A stretch of 64,000 bases of DNA from the NCBI RefSeq assembly GCF_018294505.1, contig NC_057810.1:207408113-207472112 (forward strand), read 5' to 3'. Source of the DNA: Triticum aestivum. Taxonomy: Eukaryota; Streptophyta; Magnoliopsida; Poales; Poaceae. This document shows positions 55,488 to 64,000 of this stretch, piece by piece; within the stretch, counting starts at the first letter, position 1; the number at the start of each line of letters is the position of its first letter. The position numbers and the translations under genes were made by a program. Below the pieces are notes generated by a model. The model worked only from the letters and a program-made list of their open reading frames with translations, searched no databases and was not told the origin of the DNA.

Positions 55488-55959
55488 TGTCGGTGTCAAA
55501 ACCGGCGGATCTCGGGTAGGGGGTCCCAAACTGTGCGTCTAGGCGGATGGTAACAGGAGACAAGGGACACGATGTTTTTACCCAGGTTCGCGCCCTCTTG
55601 ATGGAGGTAAAACCCTACTCCTGCTTGATTAATATTGATGATATGGGTAGTACAAGAGTGGATCTACCACGAGATCAGAGAGGCTAAACCCTAGAAGCTA
55701 GCCTATGGTATGATTTTTGTTGGTCCTACAGACTAAAACTCTCCGGTCTATATAGACACCGCAGAGGTCTAGGGTTACACAGAGTCGGTTACAATTGGAG
55801 GAGATCTACATATCGTATCGCCAAGCTTGCCTTCCACGCCAAGGAAAGTCCTATCCGGACATGGGACGAAGTCTTCAATCTTGTATCTTCATAGTCCGGG
55901 AGTCCGGCCAAAGGTCATAGTCCGGCTATCCGGACACCCCCTAATCCGGGACTCCCTCA
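55488..55959 (-). repeat. 5' LTR of element E (472 bp)
   Basis: Partner of 45973-46444, with minus-strand TATA box CTATATAGACC near 55748. Confidence 0.95.
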
Positions 55960-56487
55960 GGCTCTGTTACTAACATGTCACATAAATGCGTTTAGACGGC
56001 CTTCTTAAACGGACCTTGGACGCCCGCGCTGACCGGCACCCCTCATATCTAGCCTAAATATAGGATGGATATGAAGGCGCTCGGGCGTGTCCGGGCGCGT
56101 CCGCCATGTCAGACTCGACTGCCCTACCCCACCATAAATTGTATCAAATTCACCCCATCAACCTACCGAATCCATTTTCTTTCTGCTCTCTTCTTCCTCC
56201 TCCGCAATAGACGTCTCGCAGCTCTGCCTACACCATTGCTCCGCGGCCGTTACGAGCCTCTATGCCGCCAGCATAGGTACAATAGTCCTTTCTCCCGTGA
56301 TCAGCGCCTAGGATGGCGGCAGCGGCCTAGACGCTACCGCGGTATGTCCGACAACTCTCGGGCTGGCCCTTGCACCCAATGTGGTCGACATGTTGTCCGA
56401 CCTGGTTTTTTGTCATACATTTGTATGGAAATGATGAATTCTGATGCTTCGCCGAACGAGGAGTATGGACCGACGTAGCTAGATTAA

Positions 56488-57641
56488 ATGATTCAAGATG
56501 AGTTTTTTGATTCGTCGGAATCAGACGAAGAAGTGAGCATGATCATGCTCATGAGCATGCAAGAGGAAATGGACCAACGGTTGGAGCATGTTCTAAACTT
56601 TAAGGGCTTAATCAAAGGGAGAAGAGTGATGAATCTACATAGGGTCTCCAGAGCACGGCTACTGCACAAGGACTATCTTGCTCTGAACCCAACTTTCCCA
56701 GATGATCCATGGTTTTGTCGCCTTTTTGCATATGAAAACCATTGTGGAGGGAGTGGAGGCACACGATGACTACTTCAAGCTTACAAAGGATTGTTGCGGC
56801 AAACTTTCTTTCTGTGCTAAGCATAAATGCACGGCTGCTCTGTGGATGCTTGCACTTGGTACTGCCGCAGATGCCGTTGGTGAGATGGTCCGGATGGGGG
56901 AGAGCACATGTCTGAAGACTACCGTCAAGTTTGCCCATGCCGTGGTGCAGGTGTTTGGAGTATAGTATCTGAGAGAACCAAATGTGCATAACACAAAAAA
57001 GTTGCTGGCTATTGGAGAGGCTAGGGGGTTTCCTGGAATGCTCGGATCAATTGATTGCATGCATTGGCAATGGAAGAACCGCCCCAAAGGTTTGCGGGCA
57101 ATGTATCAACATCACACCAAAGAGGTCACCATCATACTGAAAACTGTGGGTTCACATGACTTACGGATTTGGCATGCTTTCTTTAGAATGCCGGTTTCTC
57201 ACAAGGACATCAACATGCTTCAACGATCTTCGGTGTTCAGGAGGCTTTGTAATGGGGAATCATCATCGTGCAACTACAATTTCAATGGTCGTGGCTACAA
57301 CATGGGATACTATCTTGCCGATGGCATCTATCCTCAGTGGGCAGCGTTTGTGAAGACCATATCCAAACCACACGACAACAAAAAAAAGTCACTTTGCATC
57401 AATGCAGGAAGCAACTAGGAAGGATGTGGAAAGGGCATTCGGAGTACTTCAATATCGTTTGGGAATTGTTCGTGGAGTTGCAATGATATGGGAATCAGAA
57501 ACTTTGTGGCAACTGATGACATCTTATGTTATTTTATACAATATGATTGTCGAGGATGAGTGTGATAGTGTTTCCCAAACCAATGGATTTGGTGTGCCTA
57601 AAGAACAAGTTCAAATCCCGGAAGATCAAGATGCAAATTAG
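56488..57641 (+). pseudogene. PIF/Harbinger DDE transposase, decayed (HARBI1/ALP1-like)
   Basis: The N-terminal part (56488-56769) has the acidic start SSESDEE and the LHKDYLALNPTFPDDPWF motif of plant Harbinger transposases. A frameshift near 56740 leads to IVEGVEAHDDYFKLTKD, then a stop at 56963 after VQVFGV. The catalytic core follows at 56984-57418 (GFPGMLGSIDCMHWQWKN, IWHAFFRMPVSHKDINML, YYLADGIYPQWAAFVKT). After another shift come DVERAFGVLQYRLGIVRG and MIVEDE (57402-57641). The triad D (SIDCMHW), D (LADGIYP), E (DVERAFG) is visible, but at least two frameshifts and one stop inactivate it. Cut-and-paste transposase of the host element. Confidence 0.92.
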
Positions 57642-57661
57642 CTTATGAATTTTCTGCAGAT

Positions 57662-59336
57662 TGATACGTCTCCAACATATCCATAATTTATGAAGTATCA
57701 TGTTGTTATATTATCATTCTTGGATGTTTACAATCATTTTATAGCAACTTTATATCATTTTTTGGGACTAACGTATTGACATAGTGCCCAGTGCAAGTTG
57801 TTGTTTTTTGCTTGTTTTTTACATCGCAAAAAACCAATACCAAATGGGGTCCAAACGCAGCGAAACTTTTTGGAGAATTTTTATGGACCAGAAGACACAA
57901 CTTGGGCCAAAGAAGTTCCAGAGGGGTGCTCCGAGGGGGCACAACCCACCTGGGCATGTGGGTTGTGCCCACCTCGGTGGCCTCCCGCACCGCCTCTTAG
58001 CCCTATAAGTTTCCAAATATTCCAAAAAACCTACGGGAGTTGGTAGATCAGAAGTTCCGCCGCAACAAGCCTCTATAGCCACAAAAAACCAATCTAGACC
58101 CTGTTCCGGCACTCCGCCGGAGGGGGAAATCATCACTGGTGGCCATCTTCATCATCCCGGTGGCCACCATGATGAGGAGGGAGTAGTCTACCCTCGGGGC
58201 TGAGGGTTTGTACCAGTAGCTATGTGTTTAATCCCTCTCTCTCTCTCTCTTGTATTCTTGAGATGTCATGATCTTGATGTATCGCGGGCTTTGTTAAAAT
58301 AGTTGGATCATATGGTGTTTTCCCCTATCTATCTTGTTATGAATTGAGTTTTCCCTTTGAGATTTCGTTTTATCAGATTGAATACTTTTATGGATTTGAG
58401 AGCACTTGATGTATGTCTTGCTACGAATACCCTTGGTGACAATGGGGTATCATATTGATTCACTTGATATATGTTTTGGCAGTCAACTCACGGATTTCGG
58501 AGGTGACATTGGGGTAATCTATGCATAGAGGTTGATGCATGTTCTTGTCTTTGTTTCTCCGGTAGAAATCTTGGGGTACTCTTTGAAGTTCTTTGTGTTG
58601 GATTGAGTATTATGAACCTGAAATTGTTTGATGCATATCGTATAATCAAATCACGGATACTCGTGGTGACATTGGAGTATCTAGGTGACATTAGAGTTGG
58701 TTGATGTGTATCATATGGTGTTATCTTTATTACGAACTCTTGGTTAGATCGATCGGAAAGAATAGCTTGGTGTTATTTTAGTATGAACTCTAGGATAGAT
58801 TGATTGGTAAGAATAGCTTTGAGGTGGTTTCGTACCCTACAAACAATGTCTTCTTGTGTTCTCCGCTACATAAGAACTTTGGAGTGATTCTTCACCGCAC
58901 GTGAGGGATGGTTATATGATCCAATTATGTTAGCATTGTTGAGAGTTTTCACTAGCGAAAATATGGACCCTAGGCCTCATTTTCAAGGATTGCAATGTCG
59001 TTTGTGCTCACTTTTGTTACTTGCTACCTTGCTGTTTTTTATTGTTCCTGTTACAAAAATCAATATCTACTATCATTACTACACTTCTATCACCATCTCT
59101 TCGCCGAACTAGTGCACTTATACAATTTACTATTGTATTTGGTGTCTTGAGGACACAAGAGACTTTTTGTTATTTGGTTGCAGGGTTGTTTGAGGGAGAT
59201 CATCTTCATCCTACGCCTCCCACAGATTGATAAACCTTAGGTCATCCACTTGAGGGAAAATTGCTATTGTCCTTAAAAACTCGGTGCTTGGAGGCCCAAC
59301 ACGAGTCTACAAGAACAAGTTGTGTAGTAGACATCA
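57662..59336 (+). mobile_element. Solo LTR F (same family as element C), inserted in the Harbinger element
   Basis: Starts TGATACGTCTCCAACATATC and ends GTAGTAGACATCA, like the C LTR. It is flanked by CAGAT at 57657-57661 and 59337-59341, with no internal region, so a full element was lost by LTR recombination. 1675 bp. TATA box CCCTATAAGTTTCC near 58001. (CT)n run near 58235-58252. More diverged from C than the C LTRs are from each other. Confidence 0.94.
57931..57977. other. Inverted repeat upstream of the TATA box in solo LTR F
   Basis: Arms CCGAGGGGGCACAACCCA and TGGGTTGTGCCCACCTCGG around CCTGGGCATG. It ends about 25 bp before CCCTATAAG, as the inverted repeat does in C, but with different arm sequence. 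Confidence 0.85.
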
Positions 59337-59341
59337 CAGAT

Positions 59342-59677
59342 GCATCAGAATCTTTGAAATCCTCAGGTCCACGCGTAACTACACGGTGATCTTGTGGTCC
59401 ATATGTGGACCCACAATGGAAACCAAAGAGCTAACGTTTGAGTTGTGCATTTAAAATAAATTTGATGTAATAACTATGTATTGCCGCTACCAAGATTTGT
59501 TGTGTACGTGTGACATTGGCGTGTATGATGGACGTGCATGGATTTGAGAGTCCGAATTTGAGACATGTGGATGTCATGCGGGAGATATGAGGGGCCACCG
59601 GAATGCGTATGCGGGCGTGCCCAGGCGCGTCAGGACGTACAAGGGGGCAGATTTGCCAAGTCCGGCTATAGATGCTC
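59342..59677 (+). other. 3' end of the Harbinger element
   Basis: Non-coding. Contains the subterminal segment CGGGCGTGCCCAGGCGCGTC that mirrors the left side (GGGCGTGTCCGGGCGCGTCC near 56083), then the terminal repeat. Confidence 0.6.
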
Positions 59678-59680
59678 TTA

Positions 59681-60284
59681 CATTGTTCTTGGCCAGGACC
59701 ATGAGCCGGGAGGAGTATACCATAATTGAGGTCTATATAACTATGTCAATTAGGTACGTAGCTCATTGTGAATCTAGGGTCGGGTTGCTTCTTCCTCTCC
59801 GCTCGGGGTGCCTGGCTAGCGCGAGACGATCGGCTAACGGAGATGCGGAGCTGGTGCGGGGCTCGGCGGCGCGATGGAGAGCGCATGCGGTGGTGGCAGC
59901 CTTGATTGATGGTGGCTCGGCATCGCCCTAGTTTTGGCATGTGGTGCGGTGGCTACACGACCTTTTCTCGGGTGGTTGGGCACGCCTGGCGCAAAGATGC
60001 GGCAGCGGCATGGGATCCGCCTAGATATGCAATCCTGCTGCCTGTGGGCGGTGCGGGCTACGGGTGGTGCGGGTCAATGGCCCCTGCCTTGGAGGGGCGG
60101 CGCGGTGGAGGCTATGGTGTGGCGAGGCTCATTCGTGGTGTCTTTGAGGTCCAAACTAGCTTTTCCCGGTTGGCTCGGGCGGCTACACACAGTCAGGGCA
60201 GTGGTGCGGGCCTTTCGAGCTCATGGCGTCGCGGATCTAGCAAACTGGCTCTGGTTGGCGGAGCAGGGTGGTGGTGGATCTCCC
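59681..60284. other. Unassigned GC-rich stretch between Harbinger and Copia element G
   Basis: About 600 bp, rich in GGTGGCGGCTCGG-like words, with TCTATATAAC near 59733 that could be a TATA box. Open frames (59587-60343) show no family signature. It could be host DNA or part of an unrecognised element. Confidence 0.4.
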
Positions 60285-62026
60285 TGAAGGAAATATGCCC
60301 TAGAGGCAATAATGAAGTTATTATTTATTTCCTTATTTCATGATAAATGTTTATTATTCATGCTAGAATTGTATTAACCGAAAACATAATACATGTGTGA
60401 ATACATAGACAAACATAGTGTCACTAGTATGCCTCTACTTGACTAGCTCGTTGAATCAAAGATGGTTAAGTTTCCTAGCCATAAACATGAGTTGTCATTT
60501 GATTAACGGGATCACATCATTAGAGAATGATGTGATTGACTTGACCCATTCCATTAGCTTAGCACTTGATCGTTTAGTATGTTGCTATTGCTTTCTTCAT
60601 GACTTATACATGTTCCTATGACTATGAGATTATGCAACTCCCGTTTACCGGAGGAACACTTTGTGTGCTACCAAACATCACAATGTAACTGGGTGATTAT
60701 AAAGGAGCTCTATAGGTGTCTCCGAAGGTACATGTTGAGTTGGCGTATTTTGAGATTAGGATTTGTCACTCCGATTGTCAGAGAGGTATCTCTGGGCCCT
60801 CTCGGTAATGCACATCACTATAAGCCTTGCAAGCAATGTGACTAATGAGTTAGTTGTGGGATGATGCATTACATAACGAGTAAAGAAACTTGCCGGTAAC
60901 GAGATTGAACTAGGTATTGAGATACCGACGATCGAATCTTGGGCAAGTAACATATCGATGACAAAGGGAACAACGTATGATGTTATGCGGTTTGACCGAT
61001 AAAGATCTTCATAGAATATGTAGGAGCCAATACGAGCATCCAGGTTCCGCTATTGGTTATTGACCAGAAACGTGTCTCGATCATGTCTACATAGTTCTCG
61101 AACCCGTAGGGTCCGCACACTTAAAGTTTCAATGACGGTTATATTACGAGTTTATGAGTTTTGATGTACCGAAGGTTGTTCGGAGTCCCAGATGTGATCA
61201 AGACATGATGAGGAGTCTCAAAATGGTCGAGACATGAATATTGATATATTGGAAGCCTATATTTGGATATCAGAAGTGTTCCGAGTGAAATCATGATTCT
61301 ACCGGAGTACTGAGGGGTTACCGGAACCCCCCGGGGGCTTAATGGGCCATACTTGGCCTTACTGGAGAAGAGGAGAGGCGGCCAGGGCTGGGCCGCGTGC
61401 CCCTCCCCCTAGTCCCAATAGGACAAGGAGAGGGGGGCGGCGCCCCCCCCTTTACTTCCTCTCTCTCCCTCCTCTTTCCCTCCTTCTCCAAGTCCAACAA
61501 GGAAAGGAGGGAGTCCTACTCCCAGTGGGAGTGGGACTCCCCATGGCGCGCCTCCTCCCTGGCCGGCCGCCCCCTCCCCCCCTTGCTTCTTTATATACGG
61601 GGGCAGGGGGCACCTCTAGAGACAAAACAACATATCATTGATCTCTTAGCCGTGTGCGGTGCCCCCCTCCACCATAGTCCTCCTCGATAATATTGTAGCG
61701 GTGCTTAGGCGAAGCCCTGCGACGGTAGAACATCATCATCGTCACCACGCCGTCGTGATGACGGAACTCTCCCTCGACACTCGGCTGGATCGGAGTTCGA
61801 GAGATGTCATTGAGCTGAACGTGTGCTAGAACTCGGAGGTGTCGTACTTTTGGTGCTTGATCGGTTGGGCCGTGAAGACGTACGACTACATCAACTGTGT
61901 TGTTCTAACGCTTCCGCTTTCAGTCTACGAGGGTACATGGACAACACTCTCCCCTCTCGTTGCTATGCATCACCATGATCTTGCGTGTGCGTAGGATTTT
62001 TTTTGAAATTACTACGTTTCCCAACA
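60285..62026 (+). repeat. 5' LTR of element G (1742 bp)
   Basis: Contains GGTATCTCTGGGCCC (60785), TTGTTCGGAGTCCC (61175), the TATA box TTTATATACGG (61589-61599) and the end TTTCCCAACA. Open frames at 61342-61690 are GC-rich LTR sequence. Confidence 0.94.
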
Positions 62027-62042
62027 GTGGCATCTGAGCCAG
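62027..62042 (+). other. PBS of element G, initiator tRNA-Met type
   Basis: GTGGCATCTGAGCCAG directly follows the LTR; two changes from the usual TGGTATCAGAGCC. Confidence 0.85.
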
Positions 62043-63330
62043 GTTTTATGCGTAGATGTTATATGCACGAGTGGAATGCAAGTGAGTTGTGGGCGATACA
62101 AGTAATACTGCTTACCAGCATGTGATACTTTGGTTCGGCGATATTGTTGGATGAAGCGGCCCGGACCGACATTATGCGTACGCTTACGCGAGACTGGTTC
62201 TACCGACGTGCTTTGCACACAGGTGGCTGGTGGGTGTCAGTTTCTCCAACTTTAGTTGAACCGAGTGTGGCTACGCCCGGTCCTTGAGAAGGTTAAAACA
62301 GCACTAACTTGACGAACTATCATTGTGGTTTTATTGCGTAGGTAAGAACGGTTCTTGCTCAGCCCGTAGCATCCACGTAAAACTTGCAACAACAAAGTAG
62401 AGGACGTCTAACTTGTTTTTGCAGGGCATGTTGTGATGTGATATGGTCAAGACGTGATGAGATATAAGTTGTTGTATGAGATGATCATGTTTTGTTGAAG
62501 TTATCGGCAACTGGCAGAAGCCCTATGGTTGTCTCTTTGTTTCATAAGATGCAAGCACCAAATAATTGCTTTACTTTATTGTTATGCGATAGCAATAGTT
62601 GCAAGAGCAATAGTTGGCGAGATGACCATGTGACGACACATTGATATAGATCAAGATGATGAAGATCATGGTGTCATGCCGGTGACGATGGAGATCATGA
62701 TGATGCTTTGCAGAAGGAGATCAAAGGCACAAGATGATGATGGCCATATCATGTCACATATTTTGATTGCATGTGATGTTTATCTTTTATACATCTTATT
62801 CTGTTTTGATTGACGGTAGCATTATAAGATGATCTCTCACTAAATTTCAAGGTATAAGTGTTCTCCCTGAGTATGCACCGTTGCGAAAGTTCTTCGCGCT
62901 GAGACACCACGTGATGATCGGGTGTGATAGGCTCTACGTTCAAATACAACGGGTGCAAAACAGTTGCACACGCGGAATACTCAGGTTAAACTTGATGAGC
63001 CTAGCATATACAGATATGGCCTCGGAACACTGAGACCGAAAGGTCGAGCGTGAATCATATAGTAGATATGATCAACATAGTGATGTTCACCATTGAAAAC
63101 TACTCCATCTCACGTGATGGTCGGACATGGTTTAGTTGATTTGGATCACGTGATCACTTACATGATTAGAGAGATTTCTATCTAAGTGGGAGTTCTTTAG
63201 TAATATGATTAATTGAACTTTAATTTATCATGAACTTAGTCCTGGTAGTATTTTGCAAATTATGTTGTAGATCAATAGCTCGCATTATTGATTCCCTATG
63301 TTTATTTTGATATGTTCCTAGAGAAAAACT
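62043..63330 (+). other. 5' untranslated leader of element G
   Basis: About 1.3 kb of leader without coding, as in BARE-type elements, which have long leaders before gag. Confidence 0.7.
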
Positions 63331-64000
63331 ATGTTGAAAGATGTTAGTAACAATTATGCAGATTGGATCCGTGATCTGAGGATTATCCTCATTTCTGCAC
63401 AGAAGAATTATGTCCTTGATGCACCGCTAGGTGACAGACCTATTGCAGGAGCAGATGCAAACGTTATGAACGTTTGGCTAGCTCAATATGATGACTACTT
63501 GATAGTTTAGTGCACCATGCTTAACGGCTTAGAATTGGGACTTCAAAGACGTTTTGAACATCATGGACCATATGAGATGTTCCAGGAGTTGAAGTTAATA
63601 TTTCAAGCAAAATACCTGAGTTGAGAGATATGAAGTCTCCAACAAGTTCTATAGCTAAAAGATGGAAGAGAATTGCTCAACTAGTGAGCATGTGCTCAGA
63701 TTGTCTGGGTACTACAATCACTTGAATCAAGTGGGAGTTAATCTTCCAGATAAGATAGTGGTTGACAAAGTTCTCTAGTCACCATCACCAAGTTACTGGA
63801 ACTTCGTGATGAACTATAGTATGCAAGGGATGACGAAAATGATTCCCGAGCTCTTCGTGATGTTGAAATCGACAAAGGTAGAAATCAAGAAAGAGCATCA
63901 AATGTTGATGATTGACAAGACCACTAGTTTCAAGAAAAGGGCAAAGGGAAAGAAAGGGAACTTCATATTGAATGACAAGCAAGTTGTCACTCCCGTGAAG
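63331..64000 (+). pseudogene. Copia gag of element G, decayed and cut by window edge
   Basis: ATG 63331 opens MLKDVSNNYADWIRDLRIIL, the start of BARE/Angela-type gag (UBN2-type domain). TAG at 63508 (…AQYDDYLIV*CTML) and TGA at about 63622 interrupt it. In a shifted frame it goes on through KMEENCSTSEHVL, NLPDKIVVDKVL (TAG follows at about 63777), YWNFVMNYSMQGM and VEIKKEHQMLMIDKTTSFKK to the window end. Capsid protein; not functional here. Confidence 0.9.

Larger units (their letters stand above)
45973..55959 (-). mobile_element. Element E: Tat-like Gypsy retrotransposon (Fatima-like) with near-complete gag-pol and spliced antisense gene
   Basis: TSD GGCTC on both sides (45968-45972 and 55960-55964). 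LTRs 45973-46444 and 55488-55959, 472 bp each, with about 22 differences by eye (about 95% identity). Minus strand starts TGAGGGAGTCCCGG and ends AAAACCGGCGG…ACACCGACA. Gag-protease-RT-RNaseH-integrase run on the minus strand. The plus strand carries a seven-exon antisense gene between the PPT side and integrase. It inserted 54 bp inside the Harbinger element. Confidence 0.95.
45919..59677 (+). mobile_element. Decayed PIF/Harbinger transposon, split by elements E and F
   Basis: The right end, read as complement, is GAGCATCTATAGCCGGAC (ends 59677, followed by TTA). The left end AAAGCATATGCATCCAGAC near 45922 matches it at about 13 of 19 positions, with TTA at 45916-45918. Inner terminal segments also mirror each other: CGCCCGCGCTGACCGGCACC near 56020, and the complement of the 59585-59625 region. 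Between them is a Harbinger-type transposase pseudogene. Without E and F the element is about 2.1 kb. The left boundary is uncertain by several bases. Confidence 0.65.
60285..64000 (+). mobile_element. Element G: Copia retrotransposon (Angela/WIS/BARE-like), 5' part, continues beyond window
   Basis: 5' LTR 60285-62026, PBS at 62027, leader and decayed gag from 63331. The start reads TGAAGGAAATATGCCCTAGA where the family normally has TGTTGGAAATATGCC. Pol would lie beyond the window. The same family supplied the LTR interrupted by element A. Confidence 0.93.

Overview
This window is eukaryotic plant DNA from a large, repeat-rich grass genome, almost certainly Triticeae (wheat, barley, rye, Aegilops). 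The basis is the LTR words (TGATACGTCTCCAACGTATC, the TGAGGGAGTC/TGTCGGTGTC pair, a BARE/Angela/WIS-type Copia LTR), CACTA elements and a PIF/Harbinger transposase. I found no intact host gene, no functional rRNA or tRNA gene and no bacterial feature. Nearly all of the 64 kb is nested transposable elements. I worked out nesting from LTR pairs, primer-binding sites (PBS), polypurine tracts (PPT) and target-site duplications (TSD). Element letters are mine; family names are recollection and less certain than structures.

Layout. 1-9055: element A, a Gypsy element of Athila type (Sabrina/WHAM-like) with an open gag-protease ORF, a second ORF and no reverse transcriptase or integrase, inserted in a Copia (Angela/BARE-like) LTR whose remainder is 9061-10272. 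10738-14151: solo Gypsy LTR S (TSD TGGAT) carrying the small CACTA element CACTA-1 (10761-12666, TSD ATG). 14458-42936: element B, a LARD-like (Sukkula-like) element with a ~4.8 kb LTR, a 3.36 kb non-coding interior and a chromovirus integrase relic; its first LTR is 5'-truncated. In its second LTR sits element C (24409-42676, minus strand, TSD ATGAA). C carries element D (30616-38992, minus, TSD ATTCT) in its ORF and CACTA-2 (39790-41187, TSD ATG) in its 5' LTR.

42937-45918: a decayed RNase H-like fragment and an AT-rich quasi-tandem element with a tRNA-like motif. 45919-59677: a decayed Harbinger element split by element E (45973-55959, minus, TSD GGCTC) and by solo LTR F (57662-59336, TSD CAGAT). 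60285-64000: 5' LTR, PBS and decayed gag of Copia element G, running off the window.

Genes. D and E both have the Tat-like layout: gag-pol on the minus strand, and on the plus strand, between the 3' LTR and integrase, a convergent gene with its own TATA box, GT-AG introns, an N-terminal 'putative gypsy-type transposon' domain and a coiled coil. Predicted exons sum to 3459 nt (D) and 2199 nt (E), both multiples of three, though both carry nonsense codons. E keeps gag-protease-RT-RNaseH-integrase in one frame with five stops and no frameshift.

Most notable: (i) two CACTA elements with different ends share a core containing the 5S rRNA internal promoter region; (ii) the spliced antisense genes; (iii) an inverted repeat just upstream of the LTR TATA box whose sequence changes but whose pairing persists; (iv) a ~600 bp block shared by the interiors of A and C, whose ORFs are unrelated.
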